Below, in pieces: positions 16,281 to 24,867 of a stretch of DNA of 32,358 nucleotides. Made by a program: the position numbers and the translations under genes. Each line of letters starts with the position of its first letter. Position 1 is the first letter of the stretch. Under the pieces are notes generated by a model that saw nothing but the letters and a program-made list of their open reading frames with translations, ran no database searches and was not told the DNA's origin. This DNA is from Sphingomonadaceae bacterium (GTDB lineage Bacteria; Pseudomonadota; Alphaproteobacteria; Sphingomonadales; Sphingomonadaceae), in assembly GCA_947472735.1 (NCBI GenBank), contig CANJBY010000023.1, forward strand, positions 1 through 32,358, in the 5' to 3' direction.

Positions 16281-17600
16281 GTGGCTGACAGGGCTGTTTC
16301 CGACGATCCGGCGGTGCAACTGCAACTCGACCGGCTGAACGCCATGGCTCCCGGGCGTGATATCCTTGGTTTTGAACGGATTCTGCGGCTGCTCAAGGCG
16401 CTCGGCAATCCCGAACAGCGCATGCCCCCGGTGCTGCACGTGGCCGGAACCAACGGCAAGGGCTCCACCAGCGCCTACCTTCGGCACATCCTGGCGGCGC
16501 AGGGGCTGACCGCCCATGCCTACACCAGCCCCCACCTCGTCCGCCTCAACGAGCGCATCCGCCTCGCCAACGTGCTGATCGACGATGCGGTGCTGGCGCA
16601 GACCATTTCCGACGTGCTCGATGCCTCGAAGGGTGAGCTGATCACCTTCTTCGAAGCGATTACCTGCACCGCCTTCCTGGCTTTTTCGCGCGTGCCGGCC
16701 GATGCGCTGGTGCTGGAGGTTGGCGTCGGCGGGCGGCTCGATGCGACCAACGTTGTCCCCACGGCGGCGGTCTGCGGGGTCGCCACGCTGGGCATCGACC
16801 ATGCCGATTTCCTGCTCGCGCCCGAAGCAGGGGTACCAGAGGAACCGCTGGCCCGGATCGGCTTCGAGAAAGCCGGGATTGCCAAGGCCGGCGTACCGCT
16901 GGTGACGCAGGCCTATCCGCCGGGAGCCGAAGCCGCGATCGCCGAAGTCGCCGCGAGAGCAGGCGCGCCACTGATCCGGCGCGGGCATGAGTGGCAGGCC
17001 GAGGTTACAGGCGGCCGCATCGCCTATGCCGACACCCACGGTACGCTCGACCTGCCGTTGCCCCACCTGCCCGGCGCCCATCAAGCCGACAATGCCGCGC
17101 TGGCCGTGGCGATGCTGCGGCACCAGACGTCGCTGGCGATCTCACCGGAAGCCTATGCGCAAGGTATCGCCGCCACACGCTGGCCCGCGCGCCTCCAGCA
17201 ACTCGATGCAGGCCCGCTGACAAAGCTTGCCGGCGGGCGGCGCGTGTGGCTCGATGGCGGGCATAATCCCGATGCCGGCGCTGCAATCGGGCGCTTCTTC
17301 CAGAGCCAGCTCGTGCCGCCGCGCCTGCACTTGATCCTTGGCATGCTCAGCACCAAGGATCCGGCCGCACTGCTCACTCCGCTCGAGCCGCTGCTCGAAA
17401 GCGTCTCGATCGTCCCGCCGCCGGGGCATGAGGTGCACGATCACAAGGCCTTCGTGGGCCACACCAGCTTGCCGCTGCATGACTTTCCCGGCGTGACCGA
17501 GGCACTGGCCGCGCTGCCGCCGGGCGGCGAAGTGCTGATTGCGGGGTCGCTTTACCTCGCGGGAGAAGTGCTACGGCTCAACCGCGAGTTTCCGGACTGA
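16281..17600 (+). CDS. folC: Bifunctional dihydrofolate/folylpolyglutamate synthase
   Basis: Adds glutamate to dihydropteroate and lengthens the polyglutamate tail of folates. The 439-aa Mur-ligase-family protein has the ATP-binding loop HVAGTNGKGS (residues 53-62), the DATNVV segment with LGIDHADFL, and the C-terminal domain with WLDGGHNPDAG. The start is a GTG at 16281, nine bases after the accD stop, and the N-terminus matches the family. Its TGA stop forms the first half of the palindrome TGATCA; the second half is the stop of the convergent AmpG-like gene, so the two genes abut with no spacer. Confidence 0.95.
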   Translation: MADRAVSDDPAVQLQLDRLNAMAPGRDILGFERILRLLKALGNPEQRMPPVLHVAGTNGKGSTSAYLRHILAAQGLTAHAYTSPHLVRLNERIRLANVLIDDAVLAQTISDVLDASKGELITFFEAITCTAFLAFSRVPADALVLEVGVGGRLDATNVVPTAAVCGVATLGIDHADFLLAPEAGVPEEPLARIGFEKAGIAKAGVPLVTQAYPPGAEAAIAEVAARAGAPLIRRGHEWQAEVTGGRIAYADTHGTLDLPLPHLPGAHQADNAALAVAMLRHQTSLAISPEAYAQGIAATRWPARLQQLDAGPLTKLAGGRRVWLDGGHNPDAGAAIGRFFQSQLVPPRLHLILGMLSTKDPAALLTPLEPLLESVSIVPPPGHEVHDHKAFVGHTSLPLHDFPGVTEALAALPPGGEVLIAGSLYLAGEVLRLNREFPD

Positions 17601-18935
17601 TCAAGCGCTGGTTTCGGCATCCCGGTCAACGCCGCCGCCCGCGCTGCCCATCGCTGCATCGATGAGGCCGACCCGGCTCATCCACCAGAAAAGCACGATG
17701 CCGGGCAGTGCCAGCACGGTGGTCAGCAGGTAAAAGTTCACGTACCCGATGCTTTCGATCAGGCCGCCGGCAGTCGTTCCGGTAACGAAACGTCCGACAA
17801 TGCTCGCCCCGGCGGAAATCAGGGCATATTGGGCGGCGGTGAAGCGGAGGTCGCAAAGCGCCGAGAAGTACGCGACCACGACCACTCCCCCGAAGCCTGA
17901 GGCCGCGTTTTCGAACCCGATCGCCCCGGCCATCCCGACATTGGAGTGGCCGGCCGCAGCCAGCATCGCGAAGGACAGGTTGGAAATGCCCATCAGCACC
18001 AGCGCAATCAGCACCGAGCGTTTCAGCCCGAGTTTCGAGTAAGCGACGCCGCCAATGAAGATGCCAATGATATAGGCCCAGAAGCCGATCCCGACGTCGT
18101 AGATCGCGATCTCGTCATTGCTGAACCCAAGGTCGTCAAACAGCAGGCGGAAGGTCAGGTTCGCCAGCGTGTCCCCGATCTTGTGGAGCAGGATGAACAG
18201 GAGCACCAGCAGCGCACCCTTTCTTCGGAAGAATTCGGCAAACGGCCCGGCCACGGCGCGCAAGGCTTGCCCGAACCCGGTGCGGGCGATGGCATCGCGG
18301 TGCCGCGCCGGCTCGCCCAGCCAGAAGGCGGTCAAGACCGCCGGCAGCGCAAACACCGCGCAGGACAGGTATGCCATGCTCCAGCCATTGCGCGAGGCAA
18401 CATAAAGCGCCAGCGCCCCGGCCCCGGCCGATCCGATCCGCCAGCCATACTGCGACATGCCCGACCCCGTGCCGAGCTGGTAGGGTTTGAGCGTTTCGAT
18501 CCGGTAGGCGTCGATCACGATATCGAAAGTCGCGCCCGCAGCACCGACCAGGATGGCGGCCAGCGCGGTAGCGGCGATGTCCGCGCTGGGGTCAATCAAC
18601 GCGAGGTTGATCACCGCGGCAACAGCCAGAATCCCCGCCACCAGCATCCACGAGACCCGCTGCCCGAGCCTTCCCAGCACCGGCAGGTGGACCCCGTCGA
18701 CCATCCAGGCCCACAGGAACTTGAGGTTGTAGACCAGGAAGGCAAGGGTGAAAGCGGTGACGGTCTTCTTGTCGATCCCGTCCTGCGCCAGCCGCGTGGT
18801 CAGCGTCGCGCCGATCATCGAATAGGGAAAGCCCGAAGACACGCCGAGGAAAAAGGCAGCGAGCGATTCGCGCTCAAGATAAGGCTTTAGCGCACCGAGA
18901 ATCCCGCGCTCGGCCTGTCCGCCTGCATCAGTCAC
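17601..18935 (-). CDS. AmpG-like major facilitator transporter
   Basis: A 444-aa inner-membrane carrier with about 12 helices. Family features are the N-terminal YLERESLAAFFLGVSSGFPY and FLWAWMVDG, typical of AmpG, the permease that imports muropeptides for cell-wall recycling and, in some bacteria, for beta-lactamase induction. No ampC/ampR or recycling hydrolase lies nearby, so the substrate is inferred from family only. The GTG at 18935 is chosen because AAGGGAA stands at a suitable distance; another in-frame GTG at 18971 would add 12 residues. It converges on folC and is divergent from the pseudouridine synthase gene. Confidence 0.8.
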   Translation of the reverse strand: MTDAGGQAERGILGALKPYLERESLAAFFLGVSSGFPYSMIGATLTTRLAQDGIDKKTVTAFTLAFLVYNLKFLWAWMVDGVHLPVLGRLGQRVSWMLVAGILAVAAVINLALIDPSADIAATALAAILVGAAGATFDIVIDAYRIETLKPYQLGTGSGMSQYGWRIGSAGAGALALYVASRNGWSMAYLSCAVFALPAVLTAFWLGEPARHRDAIARTGFGQALRAVAGPFAEFFRRKGALLVLLFILLHKIGDTLANLTFRLLFDDLGFSNDEIAIYDVGIGFWAYIIGIFIGGVAYSKLGLKRSVLIALVLMGISNLSFAMLAAAGHSNVGMAGAIGFENAASGFGGVVVVAYFSALCDLRFTAAQYALISAGASIVGRFVTGTTAGGLIESIGYVNFYLLTTVLALPGIVLFWWMSRVGLIDAAMGSAGGGVDRDAETSA

Positions 18936-19005
18936 GCCGCGTTCCCTTGTGTTGATCCCGATTGCCGGCACGCTAGTCTAATTTAGCTGCAAGCATAGTG
19001 CGGTT

Positions 19006-19034
19006 TTGACGGCTTTCCCCAGCCCGGCTAAGGC
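19006..19034 (+). promoter_or_regulatory. Candidate promoter of the pseudouridine synthase gene
   Basis: TTGACG (19006-19011) and TAAGGC (19029-19034) are separated by 17 bases. The expected transcription start falls at or next to the ATG at 19041, and no Shine-Dalgarno sequence is present, so the mRNA may be leaderless. Confidence 0.45.
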
Positions 19035-19040
19035 CCGGGC

Positions 19041-19961
19041 ATGAATGATCCCACCCCGCCTCGCTCCGGTGACCGTATCGCCAAGCTGCTCGCCCGTGCC
19101 GGCATCGCCAGCCGCCGGGAGGTCGAGCGGATGATTGCCGAGGGGCGGATCAAGATCGGCGACGAGCTGGTCACCACCCCGGCGACGGTACTGGAAAGCC
19201 TGCGCGGCGTTACGGTTGACGGAAATCCGGTCCGGGCGGCCGAAGCGGCGCGCCTGTTCGCGTTTCACAAACCCTCAGGCCTGATTACTGCCGAGCGCGA
19301 CCCCGCGGGCCGCCCGACGATCTACACCGCGCTGCGCAACGCCCTGCCTCCCGGCACGCCAAGGCTGATGCCGGTCGGCCGCCTCGATCTCAACACCGAG
19401 GGCCTGCTGCTGATGACCAATGACGGAGAGCTCAAACGGGCGATGGAGCTGCCCTCCAGCGGCATCCCGCGGACTTACCGGGCCCGGACCTATGGTAGCG
19501 TGACCCAGGCCCAGCTTGAGGAGCTGATCGAAGGGGTGACGATCGAGGGCATGCATTATGACCGGATCGACGCCAACATGGAGCGCCGCACGGGCCGTAA
19601 CCAGTGGATCGAGTTGACGCTGAGCGAGGGCAAGAACCGCGAAGTGCGCCGGGTGCTGGAACATCTCGGGCTGGAAGTGAGCCGCCTGCTCCGCATCTCC
19701 TACGGCCCGTTCCAGCTTCTTGATCTGCCGCGCGGGCAAGCTGTGGAAATCCGGCAGGCGGATGTGGAGCGGTTCACCCAGTCACTGAAAGCCGCACCCA
19801 AGGTGCAGCACGCCAACCCGCATTCCGCCCCATCCCGGCCCAAATCGACCTGGACCAAGGATGGTCTGCCGGTTCCTGCCGCAAAGCCCTCGCGCCGTGC
19901 GCCTCGCCGTGAACCGGAGCGTCCTTTCGGACGCCCCACGCGCCCGGGTCCGCGCAAATGA
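19041..19961 (+). CDS. RluB/RsuA-family 23S rRNA pseudouridine synthase
   Basis: Predicted to convert a uridine of ribosomal RNA to pseudouridine. The 306-aa protein has an N-terminal S4 RNA-binding domain (about residues 10-55, RIAKLLARAGIASRREVERM) and the catalytic domain with D116 in PVGRLDLNTEGLLL. Conserved LSEGKNREVRRVLEHLGL follows. The Pro/Arg/Lys-rich C-terminal tail (about 255-306) is typical of RluB-type proteins in this group. RluB is the likelier subfamily but RluE/RluF-like activity is not excluded. The stop overlaps the rsmD start by four bases (ATGA), so the two rRNA-modification genes are translationally coupled. Confidence 0.9.
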   Translation: MNDPTPPRSGDRIAKLLARAGIASRREVERMIAEGRIKIGDELVTTPATVLESLRGVTVDGNPVRAAEAARLFAFHKPSGLITAERDPAGRPTIYTALRNALPPGTPRLMPVGRLDLNTEGLLLMTNDGELKRAMELPSSGIPRTYRARTYGSVTQAQLEELIEGVTIEGMHYDRIDANMERRTGRNQWIELTLSEGKNREVRRVLEHLGLEVSRLLRISYGPFQLLDLPRGQAVEIRQADVERFTQSLKAAPKVQHANPHSAPSRPKSTWTKDGLPVPAAKPSRRAPRREPERPFGRPTRPGPRK

Positions 19962-20512
19962 GGATCATCGCCGGCCAGTGGCGCGGACGCAAGCTCGTGG
20001 CGCCGCCGGGCGAAGCCACCCGGCCGACAGCAGATCGCACCCGCGAGACGCTGTTCTCGATGCTGGTGAGCCGCCTGGGCGATTTTGAGGGCCTGAAGGT
20101 GGCCGACTTGTTCGCCGGTTCGGGCGCGCTCGGAATTGAAGCACTGTCACGCGGGGCAGCAAGTTGCCTGTTCGTCGAACTGGATCCAGTCGCGGTCCGC
20201 GCCATCAAGGCCAATGTCGCCGCCGTCAAGGCAGAGGGACAGGCAGAGATTCGCACAGCGTCCGCCCTTTCGCTGGGAATTGCCAAGGCTCCGCTGGATC
20301 TCTTGCTGCTCGATCCGCCATACAAGTCCGGTGCGGGCGAAGTGGCGCTCGACAAGCTGGCCCGCCTCGGCTGGATCGGCCCGGCGACGTGGATCAGCCT
20401 TGAAACCGCCTTTGACGAAGACCCGGTCCTGAAAGGCTTCACCGTCGACGCCGACCGCAAGGTCGGCAAGGCAAAGCTTACGCTGTTGCGGAAGCTGGAC
20501 GAGCCAGCTTGA
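19958..20512 (+). CDS. rsmD: 16S rRNA (guanine(966)-N(2))-methyltransferase
   Basis: Methylates G966 of 16S rRNA with S-adenosylmethionine. The 184-aa protein begins MRIIAGQWRGRKL, as in the family. The SAM-binding motif DLFAGSGALGIEALSRGA is at residues 50-67, and the catalytic motif DPPY at 119-122, used by N2-guanine and N6-adenine methylases. Coupled to the upstream pseudouridine synthase by an ATGA overlap. Its 3' end overlaps the convergent MFS gene by 35 bases. Confidence 0.95.
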   Translation: MRIIAGQWRGRKLVAPPGEATRPTADRTRETLFSMLVSRLGDFEGLKVADLFAGSGALGIEALSRGAASCLFVELDPVAVRAIKANVAAVKAEGQAEIRTASALSLGIAKAPLDLLLLDPPYKSGAGEVALDKLARLGWIGPATWISLETAFDEDPVLKGFTVDADRKVGKAKLTLLRKLDEPA

Positions 20513-21743
20513 TCCCGATCAGGCTGAGCAAGCCGGCCAGCGAGAGAATCAACCCGACCTGTGCTCCAAACCCTGCCGCTGCCATCTGCTGTGCGAGCAG
20601 CGGCGAGAACGCCCCGCCGATGATGCCGCCGACATTGAAGGCGAGCGAGATGCCGCTGTAGCGCACCGAGACGGGGTAAAGAGTCGGCAACCAGCTCCCT
20701 AGCGGGCCATATACGAAGCCCTGCACCAGCAGCGCAAGCGAGAGCGTGGCGAAGACCACCGGCAGCGAACCCGACATCAGTCCCGGACCGAACAGCAGAC
20801 CCAGCACCACAGTCGCACCCGCACCCAGGGTCAACACGGCGCGGGGGCTGGTGCGATCAGCGCGGATCACCGCGAGCAGGATGCCCAGCGCGAAAAAGCA
20901 GTTGGCCCCAAGTTGCACAGTCAGGAACGCTTCCCGCGAATAGCCCAGCGTCGTGGTGCCCTGAGCGAGCGCATAGGCCGTGGCGAGGTAGAAGATCGCA
21001 AAGCACGCCACCGCTCCGGCTGTCCCGGCCAGCACCGCGCCAAAGTGGTGCGAGAACAGCTGCGCAATCGGCACCGGGGGCGGCGGGGTATGCTCGACAG
21101 CCTCCCGGAAGGCGGGCGTCTCTGAAATCCGCAAGCGAACCCACAGCCCCACGCCGACCAGTGCGGCGCTGGCCAGGAAGGGTATACGCCAGCCCCATTC
21201 GCGGAAGTCCGCATCAGACAGGCACAGACCCAGCAGCAGGAACAGTCCGTTGGCGGCAAGGAACCCCACCGGCGCGCCGAATTGCGGGGCCGAACCGAAG
21301 CGCGCCTCCCAGCCTTTCGGCGCATACTCCACCGCCAGCAGCGAGGCACCGCCCCATTCGCCGCCCAGGCCGAAGCCTTGACCGAAGCGCAACACGCACA
21401 GCAACGCCGGGGCGATCCAGCCGGCCATGGCATAGGTCGGCAGGAAAGCGATCAGCAATGTCGAAATGCCCATCAGGAGCAGCGAGGCAACCAGAGTCGA
21501 CTTGCGACCGATCCGGTCTCCGAAGTGCCCGAAGACGATCGCGCCCACCGGCCGGGCCAGGAATGCGATGCCGAAGCTCATGAAGGCGAACATGGTCTGC
21601 GCCGCCGCGGACTCGGCCGGAAAGAACAGCGGCCCGAAGACCAGCGCGGCGGCCGTCGCGTAAACGTAGAAATCGTAAAATTCGACAGCTGTCCCGGTCA
21701 GGGCGGCGACGAGAACGCGGGCGTGCTGGCGGATCGGGTGCAT
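20478..21743 (-). CDS. MHS-family major facilitator transporter
   Basis: A 421-aa, roughly 12-helix carrier of the metabolite:H+ symporter branch, which takes up compounds such as proline/betaine, shikimate, citrate or ketoglutarate. Markers are GTAVEFYDFYVYATAAAL near the start, the loop motif GHFGDRIGRK and RFGQGFGLGGEWGGASLLA, all typical of MHS proteins. The substrate cannot be told from sequence and no catabolic genes are adjacent. The last 35 bases overlap the end of rsmD in the opposite direction, with no room for a terminator between them. Confidence 0.87.
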   Translation of the reverse strand: MHPIRQHARVLVAALTGTAVEFYDFYVYATAAALVFGPLFFPAESAAAQTMFAFMSFGIAFLARPVGAIVFGHFGDRIGRKSTLVASLLLMGISTLLIAFLPTYAMAGWIAPALLCVLRFGQGFGLGGEWGGASLLAVEYAPKGWEARFGSAPQFGAPVGFLAANGLFLLLGLCLSDADFREWGWRIPFLASAALVGVGLWVRLRISETPAFREAVEHTPPPPVPIAQLFSHHFGAVLAGTAGAVACFAIFYLATAYALAQGTTTLGYSREAFLTVQLGANCFFALGILLAVIRADRTSPRAVLTLGAGATVVLGLLFGPGLMSGSLPVVFATLSLALLVQGFVYGPLGSWLPTLYPVSVRYSGISLAFNVGGIIGGAFSPLLAQQMAAAGFGAQVGLILSLAGLLSLIGIKLARPASATA

Positions 21744-21783
21744 CGACGCGCTCGCTCGCCCGCCAGCGGCATACTGTCAAACG

Positions 21784-21816
21784 AAAAAGCGGGCGCCGGC
21801 ACTGCCGACGCCCGCC
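21784..21816 (-). terminator. Rho-independent terminator of the Pro/Ala/Thr-rich protein gene
   Basis: A strong 12-bp hairpin with one mismatch, GCGGGCG and CGGC facing GCCG and CGCCCGC around a 3-base loop, followed on the minus strand by TTTTT. It lies 22 bases after the stop of the minus-strand gene. Confidence 0.85.
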
Positions 21817-21837
21817 CCGGTGCGACCCGAAACTCGA

Positions 21838-22206
21838 TCAGTCTTGCTTGGGGTGTCGGTGGCCCGACTGCCGAGCGGTCGCCGCAGCTTCCGGATGGCT
21901 GACGCAGTTCGACCCGGCGACCGCGCTATTGCAGTCGGGCTGGGCCTTTCCGGCGGCCTGATCCGGAAGTGTAGTGGTATCCGTAGCGGTCGCGGTCGGC
22001 TCAGGTGCCGGCACTGCCGGGTCCGTTGCCGAAGGCGTTGCCGGGGACGCCGGGACAGCCGGCGTGGCCGGGGTTGCGGGCGTCGCCGGCGTAGCAGCCG
22101 TCGATCCATCGTTCATGGGTGCCACAGGCGGTGTAGCCTGGGCGAAAGCCTGCATGCTGACGAGCGGCAGAACGACGACAGCGGCCTTCAAAAACAGTTT
22201 GTGCAT
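21838..22206 (-). CDS. Secreted Pro/Ala/Thr-rich hypothetical protein
   Basis: A 122-aa predicted periplasmic protein with a signal peptide (residues 1 to about 23, ending SMQAFAQ), then a low-complexity region with repeated ATP and AVP triplets (about residues 37-65), then a short tail with two cysteines (QPDCNSAVAGSNC) that could form a disulfide. No family is recognised. The repeat region reads like a flexible linker or wall-spanning stalk. The ATG at 22206 is chosen for the clean signal peptide; the longer open frame to 22416 runs into the uvrD start. It has a strong terminator and is divergent from the helicase gene. Confidence 0.65.
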   Translation of the reverse strand: MHKLFLKAAVVVLPLVSMQAFAQATPPVAPMNDGSTAATPATPATPATPAVPASPATPSATDPAVPAPEPTATATDTTTLPDQAAGKAQPDCNSAVAGSNCVSHPEAAATARQSGHRHPKQD

Positions 22207-22321
22207 CAACAATCTCCGGTAGGTTGCCCCCGGATCAGTCCCTGCTGCCCTGCGTGTAGTGCGTGCTAAATGGCCCGGGCAGCTTGCTCCCAGATGAACG
22301 AACTTAGATAGGCCGGACGAC

Positions 22322-24655
22322 GTGAGCCACTTGCGCGGTGGCGTGATGTTCCCTAGCTGTTCGCACGTGTCCCCATCAGATGAATCCATTTCCGACCCGC
22401 TCCTCGCCGGGCTCAACTCGCCTCAGCGAGAGGCCGTTTTAACGACGGAAGGGCCGGTTTTGATGCTGGCCGGCGCTGGTACCGGGAAGACAGCAGCGCT
22501 TACGGCGCGACTCGCTTACATCGTCCGTTCGCGACTCGCTTGGCCCAGCGAGATCCTTTGCGTCACCTTCACGAACAAGGCCGCGCGGGAAATGAAGGAG
22601 CGCGTCGGGAAGATGATCGGGCCGGCGGTGGAAGGGATGCCCTGGCTCGGCACCTTCCACTCTGTGGCCGCACGGCTGCTGCGCCGACATGCCGAACTGG
22701 CGGGGCTGCAATCGAACTACACGATCATCGATACCGATGACCAGTTGCGCGTGCTCAAGCAGCTAATCCAGGCCGAAGGCATCGACGACAAGCGGTTCCC
22801 GGCGCGCCAGCTCGCCCAGTGCATAGATCGCTGGAAGAACCGCGGCCTCATGCCCGACCAGCTCGATGCGGCGGAGAATGAAAGCTATGCCAACGGCAAG
22901 GGACGGCAGTTCTACACGCTTTACCAGGCCCGCCTGAAAGCGCTCAACGCCTGTGACTTTGGCGATCTCCTGCTCCACATGCTGCAGATTTTCCGCACGC
23001 ACAGGGACGTGCTGGAGCAATACCAGCAGCGCTTCAAATACATCATGGTGGACGAATACCAGGACACCAACCAGGTCCAGTATCTGTGGCTGCGATTGCT
23101 GGCGCAAACCCGGCGAAACATCTGCGTCGTGGGCGACGACGATCAGTCCATCTATTCATGGCGCGGGGCAGAAGTTGCCAATATCCTGCGGTTTGAAAAA
23201 GACTTTCCCGGAGCGAAAATCATCCGTCTGGAGCAAAACTACCGCTCCACGCCGGACATTCTCGCCGCGGCCTCGGGGTTGATTTCCGCCAATGCGGAGC
23301 GGCTCGGCAAGACCCTCTGGACGGAGCAGAACGGGGGCGACCGACTGCGCGTAATCGGCATCTGGGACGGTCCGGAGGAAGCCCGCCGCATCGGCGACGA
23401 GATCGAACGGCTGGAGCGCGAAGGCGCACCGCTGGACCGGATCGCGATCCTCGTCCGTGCCCAGTTCCAGACTCGCGAATTCGAAGACCGGTTCATCGCA
23501 ATCGGCCTCAACTACAAGATAATCGGCGGTTTTCGATTTTACGAGCGGGCCGAGATCCGCGATGCCCTGGCCTATCTGCGATTGATCGCCCAGCCTTCCG
23601 ATGATCTCGCTTTCGAGCGGATCTACAACACGCCCAAGCGCGGCCTGGGCGACAAGACACTGGAAAAGCTCCACCGGCACGCCCGCGCCCGCGGCGTGCC
23701 GCTAAGCCTCGCTGCCATCAAAATCATCGATACCGACGAACTGCCCGCCCGCGCGCGCAATACCCTGTTGGCGCTGATGCGCGATTTCGCCCGCTGGCGC
23801 GATCTGGCCAAGACTGCCAGCCCGGCCGAACTCGCCCGGACGCTGCTCGACGAAAGCGGCTATACCGCGATGCTTCAGGCCGAAAAGAGCGCCGAGGCCG
23901 CCGGGCGGTTGGAGAACCTCACCGAGCTGGCTCGGGCGATGGAAGAATACGAGACGCTGGGCGATTTCCTCGAACACGTCAGCCTGGTCATGGACAACGA
24001 CGCTGCCGACAATGTCGAGAAGGTCACGATCATGACCATGCACGCGGCCAAGGGGCTGGAGTTCGACAATGTCTTCCTGCCCGGCTGGGAGGAAGGGGTG
24101 TTTCCCTCGCAGCGCGCGCTCGACGAAGGCGGTCTGGCCAGCCTCGAGGAAGAACGCCGCCTCGCCTATGTCGCGATTACCCGCGCGCGGCGGCGCTGCA
24201 CGATCCTGCATGCGGCCAACCGGCGGATCTACGGCCAGTGGACCAGCTCGATCCCCAGCCGCTTCATCGCCGAGCTGCCGCCCGCGCACGTCGAGCAGGA
24301 GAGTTCGCTGTCGGGCGGGGCTTCGCTGTGGCGCGCGCAATGGACCGAGCGGGAAGATCCGTTCGCCCATGTCGCCCGCGACCGCCCGGAACGATCGCAG
24401 TCCCGCGGCCCAGGCTGGCAGCGTGCCGCGGCTCAAAATTTCGATCCCGCCCCGCGCCGTCTGGCCGAGCCAACGCGATCAGCCGCCAGCTTCGCCGCCC
24501 GGCCGCGCGGCGACGTCAGCGTGGGTACGCGGGTGTTCCATGACAAGTTCGGTTACGGCGTGATTGCGGCGCAGGAAGGCAACAAGCTGGAGATCGACTT
24601 CGAGGTGGCCGGCCGGAAGCGCGTGATCGATAGTTTCGTGAAATTGGCGGATTAG
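22322..24655 (+). CDS. uvrD: UvrD/PcrA-type superfamily 1 DNA helicase
   Basis: An ATP-driven 3'-5' helicase that removes strands in excision and mismatch repair and clears proteins from DNA. The 777-aa protein has the Q-motif region LNSPQREAV, Walker A AGAGTGKT (residues 50-57), TFTNKAAREMKER, motif II VDEYQDTN, GDDDQSIYSWRGA, MTMHAAKGLEF and AYVAITRARRR. The C-terminal tudor-like segment, VFHDKFGYGVI followed by VIDSFVKLAD, is typical of PcrA/UvrD. The exact start is uncertain: the GTG at 22322 is used, an ATG at 22346 is possible, and neither has a good ribosome binding site. Conserved sequence begins near residue 26. Confidence 0.95.
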   Translation: MSHLRGGVMFPSCSHVSPSDESISDPLLAGLNSPQREAVLTTEGPVLMLAGAGTGKTAALTARLAYIVRSRLAWPSEILCVTFTNKAAREMKERVGKMIGPAVEGMPWLGTFHSVAARLLRRHAELAGLQSNYTIIDTDDQLRVLKQLIQAEGIDDKRFPARQLAQCIDRWKNRGLMPDQLDAAENESYANGKGRQFYTLYQARLKALNACDFGDLLLHMLQIFRTHRDVLEQYQQRFKYIMVDEYQDTNQVQYLWLRLLAQTRRNICVVGDDDQSIYSWRGAEVANILRFEKDFPGAKIIRLEQNYRSTPDILAAASGLISANAERLGKTLWTEQNGGDRLRVIGIWDGPEEARRIGDEIERLEREGAPLDRIAILVRAQFQTREFEDRFIAIGLNYKIIGGFRFYERAEIRDALAYLRLIAQPSDDLAFERIYNTPKRGLGDKTLEKLHRHARARGVPLSLAAIKIIDTDELPARARNTLLALMRDFARWRDLAKTASPAELARTLLDESGYTAMLQAEKSAEAAGRLENLTELARAMEEYETLGDFLEHVSLVMDNDAADNVEKVTIMTMHAAKGLEFDNVFLPGWEEGVFPSQRALDEGGLASLEEERRLAYVAITRARRRCTILHAANRRIYGQWTSSIPSRFIAELPPAHVEQESSLSGGASLWRAQWTEREDPFAHVARDRPERSQSRGPGWQRAAAQNFDPAPRRLAEPTRSAASFAARPRGDVSVGTRVFHDKFGYGVIAAQEGNKLEIDFEVAGRKRVIDSFVKLAD

Positions 24656-24669
24656 AAAGGCCGAGGGAT

Positions 24670-24840
24670 TCAGGCCCGCGGCACCCGCTTGCCCTTGGTG
24701 CGGCTGGTCAGATGAAACTGGCGGCAGCGGTCGCAGCGGTATTGCCGGAGTGTGATCTCGGCGCTCCGGGCGGCCTCAAGCGCATCCTGCTCGGAATGGT
24801 AGCGGTTTTTTTTGGCGCAGATGCTGAGACGGGTTCGCAT
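24670..24840 (-). CDS. 56-aa Cys/His-rich small protein, possible zinc ribbon
   Basis: A small, strongly basic protein. It has a cysteine at residue 8, a CxxC pair at 36 and 39 (YRCDRC) and a histidine at 43 in QFHLTSR. These four could bind one zinc ion. The layout (early Cys, a helix with SEQDALEAARSAE, then YxCxxCxxFHLTS) resembles small proteins of unknown function scattered in sphingomonads, actinobacteria and phages; this is from memory of the pattern. Codons 9-12 contain a run of eight A bases (24804-24811). It lies between uvrD, converging with 14 bases between stops, and the DEAD-box gene, whose stop is only 27 bases upstream. Confidence 0.72.
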   Translation of the reverse strand: MRTRLSICAKKNRYHSEQDALEAARSAEITLRQYRCDRCRQFHLTSRTKGKRVPRA

Positions 24841-24867
24841 GGCCCGTACTCGTCTCGGTGCGAAAAC

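Noticed and set aside
15138..17123. 661-codon minus-strand open frame across trpA, accD and folC
   Set aside because: Three well-recognised genes occupy the opposite strand; the frame is open only because stop codons are rare at this GC content.
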